Source of the DNA: Bacteriovorax sp. PP10
GTDB lineage: Bacteria; Bdellovibrionota; Bacteriovoracia; Bacteriovoracales; Bacteriovoracaceae
Assembly (NCBI RefSeq): GCF_035013165.1
Contig: NZ_JAYGJQ010000001.1
Span: 1,922,001-1,986,000, forward strand
Reading direction: 5' to 3'
DNA: 64,000 nucleotides
Part shown: positions 36,010-43,676 of the stretch, piece after piece
Layout of the letters: the number at the start of each line of letters is the position of its first letter
Position numbering within the stretch: position 1 is the stretch's first letter
Translations under genes and position numbers: made by a program
Notes under the pieces: model-generated
The model's database searches: none
Told to the model about the DNA's origin: nothing
What the model saw: the letters and a program-made list of their open reading frames with translations, nothing else

Positions 36010-37473
36010 ATGTTTGATACTTTAAGTGAAAAATTTTCGAATGCTTTTAAATACGTTCAAGGGAAATCAAAAATCTCTGAGAGCAATATTGAAGACACTC
36101 TAAAAGAAGTCCGCACGGCGCTTTTAGAAGCTGACGTAAATTTTAAAGTTGTAAAAGATTTCGTGAACGCTGTTAAAGAACAAGCGATCGGTGAAAAAGT
36201 TATCAAGGGTGTAAACCCAGGTGAGCAATTCGTAAAAATCATGCACGATGAGCTGGCGAAAATCATGGGGGACGCCAATGAAGAAATCAATCTTGAGCGC
36301 CCGGGAATCGTTCCGATTTTAATCGTCGGATTAAACGGACAAGGGAAGACAACTTTCTCTGGAAAACTTGCTCTTCACTTAAAAAATAAAAGAAAAAAAG
36401 ATGTGCTTTTAGTTCCGGCCGATACTTTTCGTCCAGCTGCTAAAATGCAACTTCAAACATTAGCAAAACAAATTGAAGTTGATTGTTTCGACTCTGATTT
36501 AAGTATGCACCCAAAAGACATTGCTCTTGCTGCTATTGAAGAAGCACAAAAGCGTCACAAGTCTGTTGTCATCATCGATACTGCAGGACGACTGCACGTA
36601 GATGCTGAACTAATGGAGCAGTTAAAAGAAGTAAAAGCTGCTCTGGCATCAATGAACCCGGAAGTTCTGATGGTAGCTGACGCTATGACAGGACAAGCTG
36701 CTGTAGAAGTTTCTAAAACTTTCCACGACGCCATCGGTGTAACGGGAATTGTTTTATCAAAAATGGATTCAGACGCTAAAGGTGGAGCTGCTCTTTCTAT
36801 TCGTCACGTAACTGGTGTTCCTATCAGATACGTTTCAATGGGCGAGAAGATGAAAGACCTTGAGCTTTTTCATCCGGATCGTTTAGCAAAAAGAATTTTA
36901 GATATGGGAGATGTTTTATCTCTCGTAGAAAAAGCACAAGATAACATCAACGAAAGCGATGCTGAATCGATGATGAATAACTTTAAGAAAGGAAAATTCA
37001 CTGTTGAAGATTTCTTAAAGCAAATGGACATGATGAGCAACCTTGGCTCAATGGCCTCTATTTTAAAAATGATCCCAGGAATGGGTGGAATGCTTCGCCA
37101 GATTGGGGATTTATCTCCAGCTGAAAACGAAATGAAGCGTATGAAAGTTATTATTTCATCAATGACCAAAGCTGAGAGACAAGATTACAAGTTAATCAAA
37201 GAGTCTCGTATGAAGAGGATCGCATCTGGTTCAGGATGTACTGAGCAGGCCGTAAAGGACTTCCTGGGCAAGTTCAAGCAAATGGAACAGATGATGGGTG
37301 GAATGTCTGCTATGATGAATGGCGGTGGCTTTCCGGGGATGCCAGGCATGCCGGGAATGGGACCTAAGAAAGGCTTTAGACAAGACCCTAACGCTATGCC
37401 GGATTTTCCAGGAATGGGCGGCAAAGAGAAGAAAAAGGGTGGAAAGGGACCTTGGGGAAAGGGTTACTTTTAA
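36010..37473 (+). CDS. ffh: Signal recognition particle GTPase Ffh (SRP54)
   Basis: Ffh binds 4.5S RNA and signal sequences and delivers ribosomes to FtsY. The 487-residue protein has the N-domain, then the G-domain with GLNGQGKTTFSGKLA (P-loop), DTFRPAAKMQL, DTAGRLHVD and SKMDSDAKGG. The M-domain from about 325 is Met-rich (KQMDMMSNLGSMASILKMIPGMGGM), with the RNA-binding RMKRIASGSG motif. The tail is Met/Gly/Pro-rich (GGGFPGMPGMPGMGPKKG). It is followed by rpsP with an intervening promoter. GQGKTT in place of the more common GSGKTT is a tolerated variant. Confidence 0.97.
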   Translation: MFDTLSEKFSNAFKYVQGKSKISESNIEDTLKEVRTALLEADVNFKVVKDFVNAVKEQAIGEKVIKGVNPGEQFVKIMHDELAKIMGDANEEINLERPGIVPILIVGLNGQGKTTFSGKLALHLKNKRKKDVLLVPADTFRPAAKMQLQTLAKQIEVDCFDSDLSMHPKDIALAAIEEAQKRHKSVVIIDTAGRLHVDAELMEQLKEVKAALASMNPEVLMVADAMTGQAAVEVSKTFHDAIGVTGIVLSKMDSDAKGGAALSIRHVTGVPIRYVSMGEKMKDLELFHPDRLAKRILDMGDVLSLVEKAQDNINESDAESMMNNFKKGKFTVEDFLKQMDMMSNLGSMASILKMIPGMGGMLRQIGDLSPAENEMKRMKVIISSMTKAERQDYKLIKESRMKRIASGSGCTEQAVKDFLGKFKQMEQMMGGMSAMMNGGGFPGMPGMPGMGPKKGFRQDPNAMPDFPGMGGKEKKKGGKGPWGKGYF

Positions 37474-37489
37474 TATTAAGCTTTTATAA

Positions 37490-37518
37490 TTGACTAATTG
37501 GCCCAATTGTTTTATTTA
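37490..37518 (+). promoter_or_regulatory. Promoter of rpsP-khpA
   Basis: TTGACT (37490-37495) and TATTTA (37513-37518) have 17 bases between them. The spacer contains the palindrome AATTGG-C-CCAATT (37496-37508). The rpsP start is about 37 bases further on. Confidence 0.55.
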
Positions 37519-37554
37519 TTTGAATCTGTTTTTTTACTTTTAGGAGAATTTTAG

Positions 37555-37797
37555 ATGTTAACTGTTAGACTATCGCGTGGTGGAAGAAAGAATGATCCTG
37601 TTTACACAATCGTAGCTACTGACTCTCGTAAATCAAGAGATGGTGGTTTCCTTGAGAAACTTGGTCAATACAATCCAAAAGACGCTACAGCATTAAAGAA
37701 CGTAAAAGTTGACCGCCTTAAAGCTTTACTAGCTACTGGTGCAACTATTTCTGATACTGTTAGAACACTTCTTAAGAACCAAAAGATCGCTCTTTAA
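37555..37797 (+). CDS. rpsP: 30S ribosomal protein S16
   Basis: The 80-residue protein is a structural component of the small subunit. The N-terminus MLTVRLSRGGRKNDPVYTIV and GGFLEKLGQYNPK are typical of S16. A TAGGAG site lies just before the ATG. It follows ffh and precedes khpA, the first part of the common ffh-rpsP-khpA-rimM-trmD-rplS cluster; the last three genes are not here. Confidence 0.97.
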   Translation: MLTVRLSRGGRKNDPVYTIVATDSRKSRDGGFLEKLGQYNPKDATALKNVKVDRLKALLATGATISDTVRTLLKNQKIAL

Positions 37798-37841
37798 TTA
37801 GCAAATTTGCTTTTTATTAGATACGTTTTTGGAGGTTTCTT

Positions 37842-38081
37842 GTGAGTGAACTAAAAGACCTTATTAGTTATGTAAGCAAAGCGCTTGTTGACATGCCTGA
37901 AGCTGTTTCAGTTAATGAAATTGTTGGAGAGCAGACAACTGTGATTGAACTTAAAGTGGATAAAACCGATTTAGGTAAGATTATTGGAAAACAGGGCCGT
38001 ACTGCTAGATCACTAAGAACGATTCTAAACGCAGCGTCGACAAAATTAAAGAAGCGCTCTGTTTTAGAAATTATTGAATAA
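37842..38081 (+). CDS. khpA: KH-domain RNA-binding protein KhpA
   Basis: The 79-residue protein is a single KH domain with the GxxG loop in [19 protein letters not shown]. KhpA binds many RNAs, often with KhpB, and affects cell size and sRNA networks in other bacteria. The start is GTG 37842, with GGAGG at 37831-37835. It lies 44 bases after rpsP. A terminator at 38120 ends the transcript, so rimM/trmD/rplS are uncoupled here. Confidence 0.93.
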   Translation: MSELKDLISYVSKALVDMPEAVSVNEIVGEQTTVIELKVDKTDLGKIIGKQGRTARSLRTILNAASTKLKKRSVLEIIE

Positions 38082-38119
38082 ATTCTGTTTATTCGCCTAT
38101 AATTCAAGTCGAAATGAAG

Positions 38120-38150
38120 AAGGAAGCCTTTTTGGCTTCCTTTTTTTTTA
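38120..38150 (+). terminator. Intrinsic terminator after khpA
   Basis: AAGGAAGCC (38120-38128) pairs with GGCTTCCTT (38134-38142), with a TTTTT loop, followed by a long T-run. Confidence 0.93.
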
Positions 38151-38216
38151 TGATTTATTACAAGAGCTTAGCGCTTTTTACTGTCTAAAAAATCCGAAAG
38201 TATCTAAAATAGAACA

Positions 38217-38588
38217 ATGAAAACTACACCGATCATTCTTATTGTAGACGACGACCCCGACCTCTTGGATATGTACCAAGAAGTGATCGTGTTGGAAGGA
38301 GTAAAAACAATTACCGCTCTCTCTCCGAAACTGGCCCTTGAATGTTGTAAGAACAATCCCGGAATCCAAGTCATCATTTCAGACGCCCATATGGGAGATG
38401 TTTCTGGAATGGATCTCTTAAAAAGCCTGAAAGATTATTATGAAACCATCCCCGTGTTCTATCTTTTGACGGGTGCTTTCGATATTAATGAAGCCGAGAT
38501 CATTAAAAATGGTGCAAGAGGGCTCATTTTAAAACCATTTGACCTAAATGAAATTTTAGAGAGAATTAAAAAGGATATTAAATTCTAA
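38217..38588 (+). CDS. Single-domain response regulator
   Basis: The 123-residue CheY-like receiver has the acidic cluster VDDDPD, phosphoacceptor Asp in VIISDAHMGDVSG, Thr in LLTGAF and Lys in LILKPFD. There is no output domain. It is not closely related to the tandem pair at 12068/12589. It precedes the SIS-domain gene by 19 bases and may share its transcript, but a functional link between them is not evident. No histidine kinase lies nearby. Confidence 0.88.
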   Translation: MKTTPIILIVDDDPDLLDMYQEVIVLEGVKTITALSPKLALECCKNNPGIQVIISDAHMGDVSGMDLLKSLKDYYETIPVFYLLTGAFDINEAEIIKNGARGLILKPFDLNEILERIKKDIKF

Positions 38589-38607
38589 AATTTTAAAAGT
38601 TGGGTTC

Positions 38608-40182
38608 ATGGAAGAGATGGTTGTTACTAAAAAGGTCGATGCATTAAACCGTGCTGGTGCTGAAGAGTTTCTAAAAATTTGTGAGCAGTTCCGTTTAGGA
38701 AATCTTCCCACAGAATCTCAACATCCAAAAACATTAAATCTTTCAAACGACGCTAAGACAAATGTAGCGCGTGCGATTCAAACAATTAAAGATATCGACT
38801 ACGGTGTGTTCCAGGAAGTTCAAAATAAACTTCCTGAGCTTGGGCTTTTAAAAGAAAAAGTCGCAGCGACGATCGCAAACGGAGGAAATATTTTTCTTTG
38901 TGGTTGTGGAGCAACGGGGAGATTGTCGTTGGCACTTGAGACGATCTGGCGCCATCAGCATAAAAATAATCCTAAATTAAATTCTCGCATTGTGAGCTTC
39001 ATGGCCGGTGGTGATGTCGCTCTTATTCACTCGGTAGAAAAATTTGAAGACTTTCCTGAATTTGGTGAAAGACAATTAATGGAATTAGGATTTAAGGAAG
39101 GGGACTTACTTATTTCGACAACTGAAGGAGGAGAAACTCCTTTTGTTATTGGGGCCACTGAAGCTGCGTCGAGAATTAGTTCGAATTCTCCATTTTTCTT
39201 ATACTGTAATCCTGATGATATTTTAAAAGCGACAGCGATTAGATCGAAGAACGTTATTATGAATTCTGATATTCATAAAATAAATGTGACTGTTGGGCCG
39301 ATGGCACTGACAGGAAGCACACGTATGCAGGCGACGACGATTTTAATGTATTACGTTGGGCTGGCGATGTGGTTTTATGATCGTGACTTTTCACTTATCT
39401 CAAGCGAAGTGAAGAGTATTTTATCGTTTGTTGAAAAAACTGATTTTAATTTTTTAAAACCATTTATCGAAAAAGAAAGTGAGATCTATCAAAATGGTGG
39501 GTATCTTCTCTATGAAACTGATGCTTATTTAGGGATCAGTATTTTAACTGATACGACTGAGAGATCACCAACATTTAGTTTGTATCCGTTTGAGAATCAA
39601 AAAGATAAAGATAAAAATCCATCGTTGTCTTATCTCTATTTTAAAAATTCAAAAGATGGAGTGACAGCTTGGAATGATCTTCTTTTAAGATCACCACGTA
39701 CTTTTCATTGGGAAGAAGTGACAGCTCAAACTTCTGGAGAGCGTTTAGCTGGATTTGATTTCAGTGAGAAATTTCCTGAGATGAGAGCTGCTTATTTAAA
39801 GAGCAAACAACACCATTTCAAAATTTATTTTAATGAAGAAAAAAACCATATTCAGTTTGAGCTTGATAATCTGACTCACACGCTGGAGTTAGGAGAGTTG
39901 AACTTTTTATCAGCGCATCTTGTGCTTAAAGTCCTGATGAATAACCTTTCTACGACTATTATGGGGCGTATGGGAAGGTATGAATCCAACCTGATGACAT
40001 GGGTTAGGGCGAGCAACAATAAGCTGGTGGATAGGGCCGTTCGTTATGCGACGACACTTCTTGCTCAGAAGGGAATTGATGTCCCTTATGAAAAACTCGT
40101 TCATACATGCTTTAAATTAAAGGATCAGATCCCTAGAGACGAGGCCCTGGTTTTAAAAATGGTTGAAGAATATAGCAAATAA
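38608..40182 (+). CDS. SIS-domain protein of the MurQ / glucokinase-regulatory-protein type
   Basis: The 524-residue protein has an N-terminal SIS domain with FLCGCGATGRLSLALETIW, FMAGGDVALIHSVEKFED and LISTTEGGETPFVIGATEAA. These match the MurNAc-6-phosphate etherase / GCKR family, including an aligned Glu after GATGRLSLAL. It is far longer than MurQ (about 300), and the C-terminal half has a second SIS-like region, as in mammalian GCKR and some bacterial homologues. MurQ cleaves the lactyl ether of MurNAc-6P in peptidoglycan recycling; long homologues may bind sugar phosphates. No murR, murP or anmK is near. The start (ATG 38608 or 38617) lacks a strong ribosome-binding site. Confidence 0.75.
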   Translation: MEEMVVTKKVDALNRAGAEEFLKICEQFRLGNLPTESQHPKTLNLSNDAKTNVARAIQTIKDIDYGVFQEVQNKLPELGLLKEKVAATIANGGNIFLCGCGATGRLSLALETIWRHQHKNNPKLNSRIVSFMAGGDVALIHSVEKFEDFPEFGERQLMELGFKEGDLLISTTEGGETPFVIGATEAASRISSNSPFFLYCNPDDILKATAIRSKNVIMNSDIHKINVTVGPMALTGSTRMQATTILMYYVGLAMWFYDRDFSLISSEVKSILSFVEKTDFNFLKPFIEKESEIYQNGGYLLYETDAYLGISILTDTTERSPTFSLYPFENQKDKDKNPSLSYLYFKNSKDGVTAWNDLLLRSPRTFHWEEVTAQTSGERLAGFDFSEKFPEMRAAYLKSKQHHFKIYFNEEKNHIQFELDNLTHTLELGELNFLSAHLVLKVLMNNLSTTIMGRMGRYESNLMTWVRASNNKLVDRAVRYATTLLAQKGIDVPYEKLVHTCFKLKDQIPRDEALVLKMVEEYSK

Positions 40183-40199
40183 ATCCTGATCATAATTGT

Positions 40200-40229
40200 C
40201 GGTGGCTTTAGCTTAAACTAAATCCACCG
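40200..40229. other. Hairpin between the SIS gene and a secreted-protein gene
   Basis: CGGTGG-C-TTTAG pairs with CTAAA-T-CCACCG across a CTTAAA loop, one mismatch in 12 positions. No T-run follows, so it may be a Rho-independent-like pause, a stabilising 3' end or a leader structure. Confidence 0.4.
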
Positions 40230-40269
40230 CAATACCGATAAATCCTTAGGTATTCACTTAGGGAAATCA

Positions 40270-40764
40270 ATGAAAACAACCTTGATCGCATTATTACTTC
40301 TTGTAAGTCCGAAAGGATTTTCAAAGACTATTGATTATAAGTGCGATTTCGTCTGGAAGACGCTTTCGGAAAATGCCTCATTCAAAGAGGTATTAGTGAA
40401 AGATAAGTTCACTCAAAAAATAACTGAAGGAATGAATGCCATCGTTACGGTCAGTGAAAAAACTAAGATGTTATCAGTTAAAGAAATCTACAAGGATAAT
40501 GAGAAGAATTTTGTTGAATACAGTTTTTCTTGCGAACAAACATTAAATTGTAGTGGTCTTAGAATCAGTGTTGTTGATGGCAAAAAAGAAACACAAAAAA
40601 TCGAGTCTGTGAGTACCAGCACATATGGTTTAGGAAAAATTGATTCGCGTGAGCTTTTCCAATATAAAAACATTGTTTCTGGTTTTTCCTTTGATTACAT
40701 CGTTTATAAAAATGAAGCTTCTGAACCGATGGGGTTGAAAGTGAGTTGCAGGAGTCAGAAATGA
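40270..40764 (+). CDS. Secreted protein, unknown function
   Basis: The 164-residue protein has a signal peptide (MKTTLIALLLLVSPKGFS). The mature part is Lys/Glu/Ser-rich with four Cys (YKCDFVW, FSCEQTLNC, VSCRSQK) that could form two disulfides. I recognise no family. It overlaps the start of the di-haem cytochrome gene by four bases (ATGA), so the two are translationally coupled and may act together in the periplasm. Confidence 0.7.
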   Translation: MKTTLIALLLLVSPKGFSKTIDYKCDFVWKTLSENASFKEVLVKDKFTQKITEGMNAIVTVSEKTKMLSVKEIYKDNEKNFVEYSFSCEQTLNCSGLRISVVDGKKETQKIESVSTSTYGLGKIDSRELFQYKNIVSGFSFDYIVYKNEASEPMGLKVSCRSQK

Positions 40765-42854
40765 CGATGAAGATTTTTTTATTCTTATTTTTACTTCATA
40801 CTTGCTTTCGCTTAAGTGCTCAGGAAATTGAAACTTCTGGTTTTGTTGAGTCGTTTAATAAAAAAACATTTGGCGCGAGTACTATTAAAATCAGAACTCC
40901 ACAAAAAAATATTGAACTCAATTATGACAAGTTAGATAAAGAAACTCAAAAACGTTTGACTGATCCTAGTGCTAAAAAAATAAAGCAAACCTTTAAATAC
41001 AATAAAGCAGCAGTGATTAAAGAGTCGAATCCTCCAATGGGCCTTCGAAACGATTGTTCTGAAATGCCAGTGAGCATGGGGGAGATCGAAGACATTGCTA
41101 AAAATAGTACTGACATGGTGGATTTCTTAAAGAAAATCCCTGAAGGGTCTCTGCAAGGTTTTACTTTCGTCACCAATAGTTTAAGTCTGCATCGTGGACA
41201 AAAAGATGCCAATGGCGAAGGGCAAGTGTCTTCAATGTGGCCGCGAGTTTTACGTACCTCAATGGATGGTAAAACGACAGTGAGTTTTGTCTGTGATCCA
41301 AAAAATCCATCGTATGGAAAAGTAGAGATCATTAATTTTGATGACAAAGAAAAAGCATTCAAGACAACTGAAATTGATTTTGGTCATCCGACTGGCGCTA
41401 AAGTGGCCCCTGCTGATCGCGTTCATAAAGATCCAGTGAGCTGTATAAGTTGCCACGCTGGAAGTGAAGTGAATGGTAAGGCCGGACTTAAGCCTAACTG
41501 GCCGGAGTACTATCAATGGTCGGATTGTAAGAGTGATCGCAATATTCAAATGTATGGCGGTAACGATGACAATATGGAGCAAGGGCAGTACCGAAAAAAC
41601 GGATTGTATAGCAGGCAGGATGATTGCAGTAATGAAGATTTTCGTAGTTCAACTGAAAGGGAGCAAACAGATTATTTGAAGTTTCGTGAGAAACAAAAAA
41701 ATAATGCCTGCTTTAACAGTCTTCCATGGCCAGATCAAACTCGTGACGAAGGCTCTGTTGAAGCGCAAAACTGGACTCATAAATACTACCCTTATATGGC
41801 GTCTTCGCTGAAAGTGGGAAGTGACCCGAGTGATCCAAAAAATGTTGAAGGTATTTTAAACATCTCGATGAGATCAAATCTTCGTTTAACGTTTACATAC
41901 TCGTATTTGATGGCACAAAAAATTGCAGCGGATCTAAGAAAAAATCCTAATTACAATGCTGTCAAATATGCACTGGCAATGGAGCAGGCCGGATGTGAGA
42001 TTGATAAATCTCTCTATCAGCAGATGAAGGATCTTCTCTCTTTGAAAGGTGATGATCCAGATGCTCAGAGTATTGAGGTTAACACTCCTTGGACTAAAGC
42101 TTTCGCTGATAAGAGCGGGCTTAAGAATTCCGATTGGAACATGGAGTTTAATGATAAGTATAAAAATAAGGCAGACTATAATTCAGCTATTCCGGGTAAT
42201 ACATCTAATTTAAAAATTACAGATGCAGTCGGGGGAGAAATTCTAAAAGATTTAAGCCAGAGCAATCCGATTTTTGCCAATGCCGACCAAGAGATGATTT
42301 CTAAAGGAGCGCAAAAGGCCTTTGGTGCAAAATACAGTTGTATTGATGAACTGGGTGGCGGTATTGACCCTAAGATGGATAGTAAGAAGTTTGGTAATGG
42401 TAAATTATGCGCTCTTTTGGCAAAAGAGAATGAGAAGGCCTTAAAAAATTATAAAGAAGCTCAAGTCGTTTGCGAAAATTGTAATAAGGTCGATACACCA
42501 AAAGTGAGTAAGGATTTATCTGATTCACTTGAAGTGATTGTCAGTAAGTTAACAACGGAGCAAATCGCCCGCGGAAAAAAACTAGTTGAAGCTGATTCGA
42601 AAGGGAAGTGTGTGACTTGTCATTCGGCGAGTGTGGATTTACTTCCGAAAGATTTCCGATTTATTCCAAGCGAAAAAGATGCGAATAAGGCAGAATCTGT
42701 GGCGATCATCAGGGCCCGTAAGGATGAGATCGCCAAGAAAATTGAAAATCGTTTAATTAAAAATAAGACAATGCCGCCAATGGAAAACGAACTTACCGAT
42801 CAGGATCGTCAGGACGTTAAGGCGTATTTATTAAGTATCGCTGCCGGGAAGTAG
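40761..42854 (+). CDS. Large periplasmic di-haem cytochrome c protein
   Basis: The start is ATG 40761, overlapping the previous stop; it yields a signal peptide (MTMKIFLFLFLLHTCFRLSA) and about 697 residues. Two CXXCH haem c sites are present: CISCH at about residue 232 and CVTCH at about 620. A distal Met is likely in KTMPPMENELTD after the second site, whose surroundings look like a class I cytochrome c domain. The large central region (about 240-600) has no motif I know. The protein is probably exported by Sec and matured by the Ccm system. It may carry electrons or oxidise a substrate; it is not a recognised MauG-type peroxidase by eye. Confidence 0.8.
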   Translation: MTMKIFLFLFLLHTCFRLSAQEIETSGFVESFNKKTFGASTIKIRTPQKNIELNYDKLDKETQKRLTDPSAKKIKQTFKYNKAAVIKESNPPMGLRNDCSEMPVSMGEIEDIAKNSTDMVDFLKKIPEGSLQGFTFVTNSLSLHRGQKDANGEGQVSSMWPRVLRTSMDGKTTVSFVCDPKNPSYGKVEIINFDDKEKAFKTTEIDFGHPTGAKVAPADRVHKDPVSCISCHAGSEVNGKAGLKPNWPEYYQWSDCKSDRNIQMYGGNDDNMEQGQYRKNGLYSRQDDCSNEDFRSSTEREQTDYLKFREKQKNNACFNSLPWPDQTRDEGSVEAQNWTHKYYPYMASSLKVGSDPSDPKNVEGILNISMRSNLRLTFTYSYLMAQKIAADLRKNPNYNAVKYALAMEQAGCEIDKSLYQQMKDLLSLKGDDPDAQSIEVNTPWTKAFADKSGLKNSDWNMEFNDKYKNKADYNSAIPGNTSNLKITDAVGGEILKDLSQSNPIFANADQEMISKGAQKAFGAKYSCIDELGGGIDPKMDSKKFGNGKLCALLAKENEKALKNYKEAQVVCENCNKVDTPKVSKDLSDSLEVIVSKLTTEQIARGKKLVEADSKGKCVTCHSASVDLLPKDFRFIPSEKDANKAESVAIIRARKDEIAKKIENRLIKNKTMPPMENELTDQDRQDVKAYLLSIAAGK

Positions 42855-42857
42855 AGA

Positions 42858-43058
42858 TTAAGATTTTTTCTTTTTCTCTTCTTCTAGAAGCGCCTTAGCT
42901 TTTGCAGCTTTTTCTTCTTCTGTTCCTTCGTTCATCCCTTCTTTGAATCCTTTGATTGAAGCACCAAGCGTGCGTCCAAGCTGAGGAATTTTCTTTCCAC
43001 CAAAAAATAGAAGAGCGATTGCCGCAATAAGAAGTCCTTCTGTAAATCCGATACCCAT
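42858..43058 (-). CDS. tatA: Sec-independent (twin-arginine) translocase subunit TatA
   Basis: The 66-residue protein has one N-terminal transmembrane helix (GFTEGLLIAAIALLFFGG), the hinge KKIPQLGRTLG, an amphipathic helix (ASIKGFKEGMNE) and an acidic/basic tail, the standard TatA layout. TatA oligomers form the pore for folded proteins. It could also be called TatE. No tatB or tatC is in the window. It lies 10 bases after queF on the same strand and likely shares its transcript. Confidence 0.92.
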   Translation of the reverse strand: MGIGFTEGLLIAAIALLFFGGKKIPQLGRTLGASIKGFKEGMNEGTEEEKAAKAKALLEEEKKKKS

Positions 43059-43068
43059 GGGTCAATCC

Positions 43069-43605
43069 TTAGTAAAGTTTAGAAAGCTCCATCGAGTATT
43101 TCCCGGGAGCATAATTTAATAAACGTGATTCTTTTACGTGAACATATCTTTTGTTTTCAGAAGAGTAGTTGGCAAAAGGGAAGATCGCGATTCCACCACG
43201 TGGAGTGAATTCACCAACGACTTCGATATAATGTGGCTTCATTAGTTTAACTAAATCATCACAGATTTTTTGAATACAGTCTTCATGGAAATCTCCATGG
43301 TTTCTGAAACTGAAAAGATAAAGTTTTAGAGATTTTGATTCAACCATCTTTTTATCAGCGATGTAGTTGATGAAGATTTTCGCAAAATCAGGTTGTCCTG
43401 TTTTTGGGCATAGAGATGTAAACTCTGTGCAGATGAATGTAGTCCACGCTTCTTTGCCTGGATTTTTGTTATCGAATGCTTCTAAGACTTGTGGCGCATA
43501 AGTATTTGGGTACTCAGTTTGAGCTTCACCCAGTGCGAAGTTTTTTAATTCTTTTTGTCTAGTCGGTTTCGAGGCCTTAGCAGGTGCTTTATTGGTCTTT
43601 TTCAT
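43069..43605 (-). CDS. queF: NADPH-dependent 7-cyano-7-deazaguanine reductase
   Basis: QueF reduces preQ0 to preQ1 in queuosine synthesis. The frame is open to 43722, but ATG 43605 gives 178 residues, close to the unimodular B. subtilis type (about 165). The catalytic Cys is in [12 protein letters not shown], and the QueF motif [15 protein letters not shown] with FHE follows. The C-terminal part ends RGGIAIFPF. The first 25 residues are Lys-rich. I looked upstream for a preQ1 riboswitch and found none. tatA follows directly. Confidence 0.94.
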   Translation of the reverse strand: MKKTNKAPAKASKPTRQKELKNFALGEAQTEYPNTYAPQVLEAFDNKNPGKEAWTTFICTEFTSLCPKTGQPDFAKIFINYIADKKMVESKSLKLYLFSFRNHGDFHEDCIQKICDDLVKLMKPHYIEVVGEFTPRGGIAIFPFANYSSENKRYVHVKESRLLNYAPGKYSMELSKLY

Positions 43606-43676
43606 ATGGTTCCCATAGTCGTCGTGTTCATATTTTGTTATTACTTTATAACATTTAAACACGAAGGAATAAAGCT

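Noticed and set aside
40946-41362. 138-residue antisense frame inside the cytochrome gene
   Set aside because: It lies opposite a gene with signal peptide and haem sites; a shadow of codon bias.
43606-43676. preQ1 riboswitch upstream of queF
   Set aside because: I looked for the short pseudoknot with C-rich loop and A-rich tail and saw no match.
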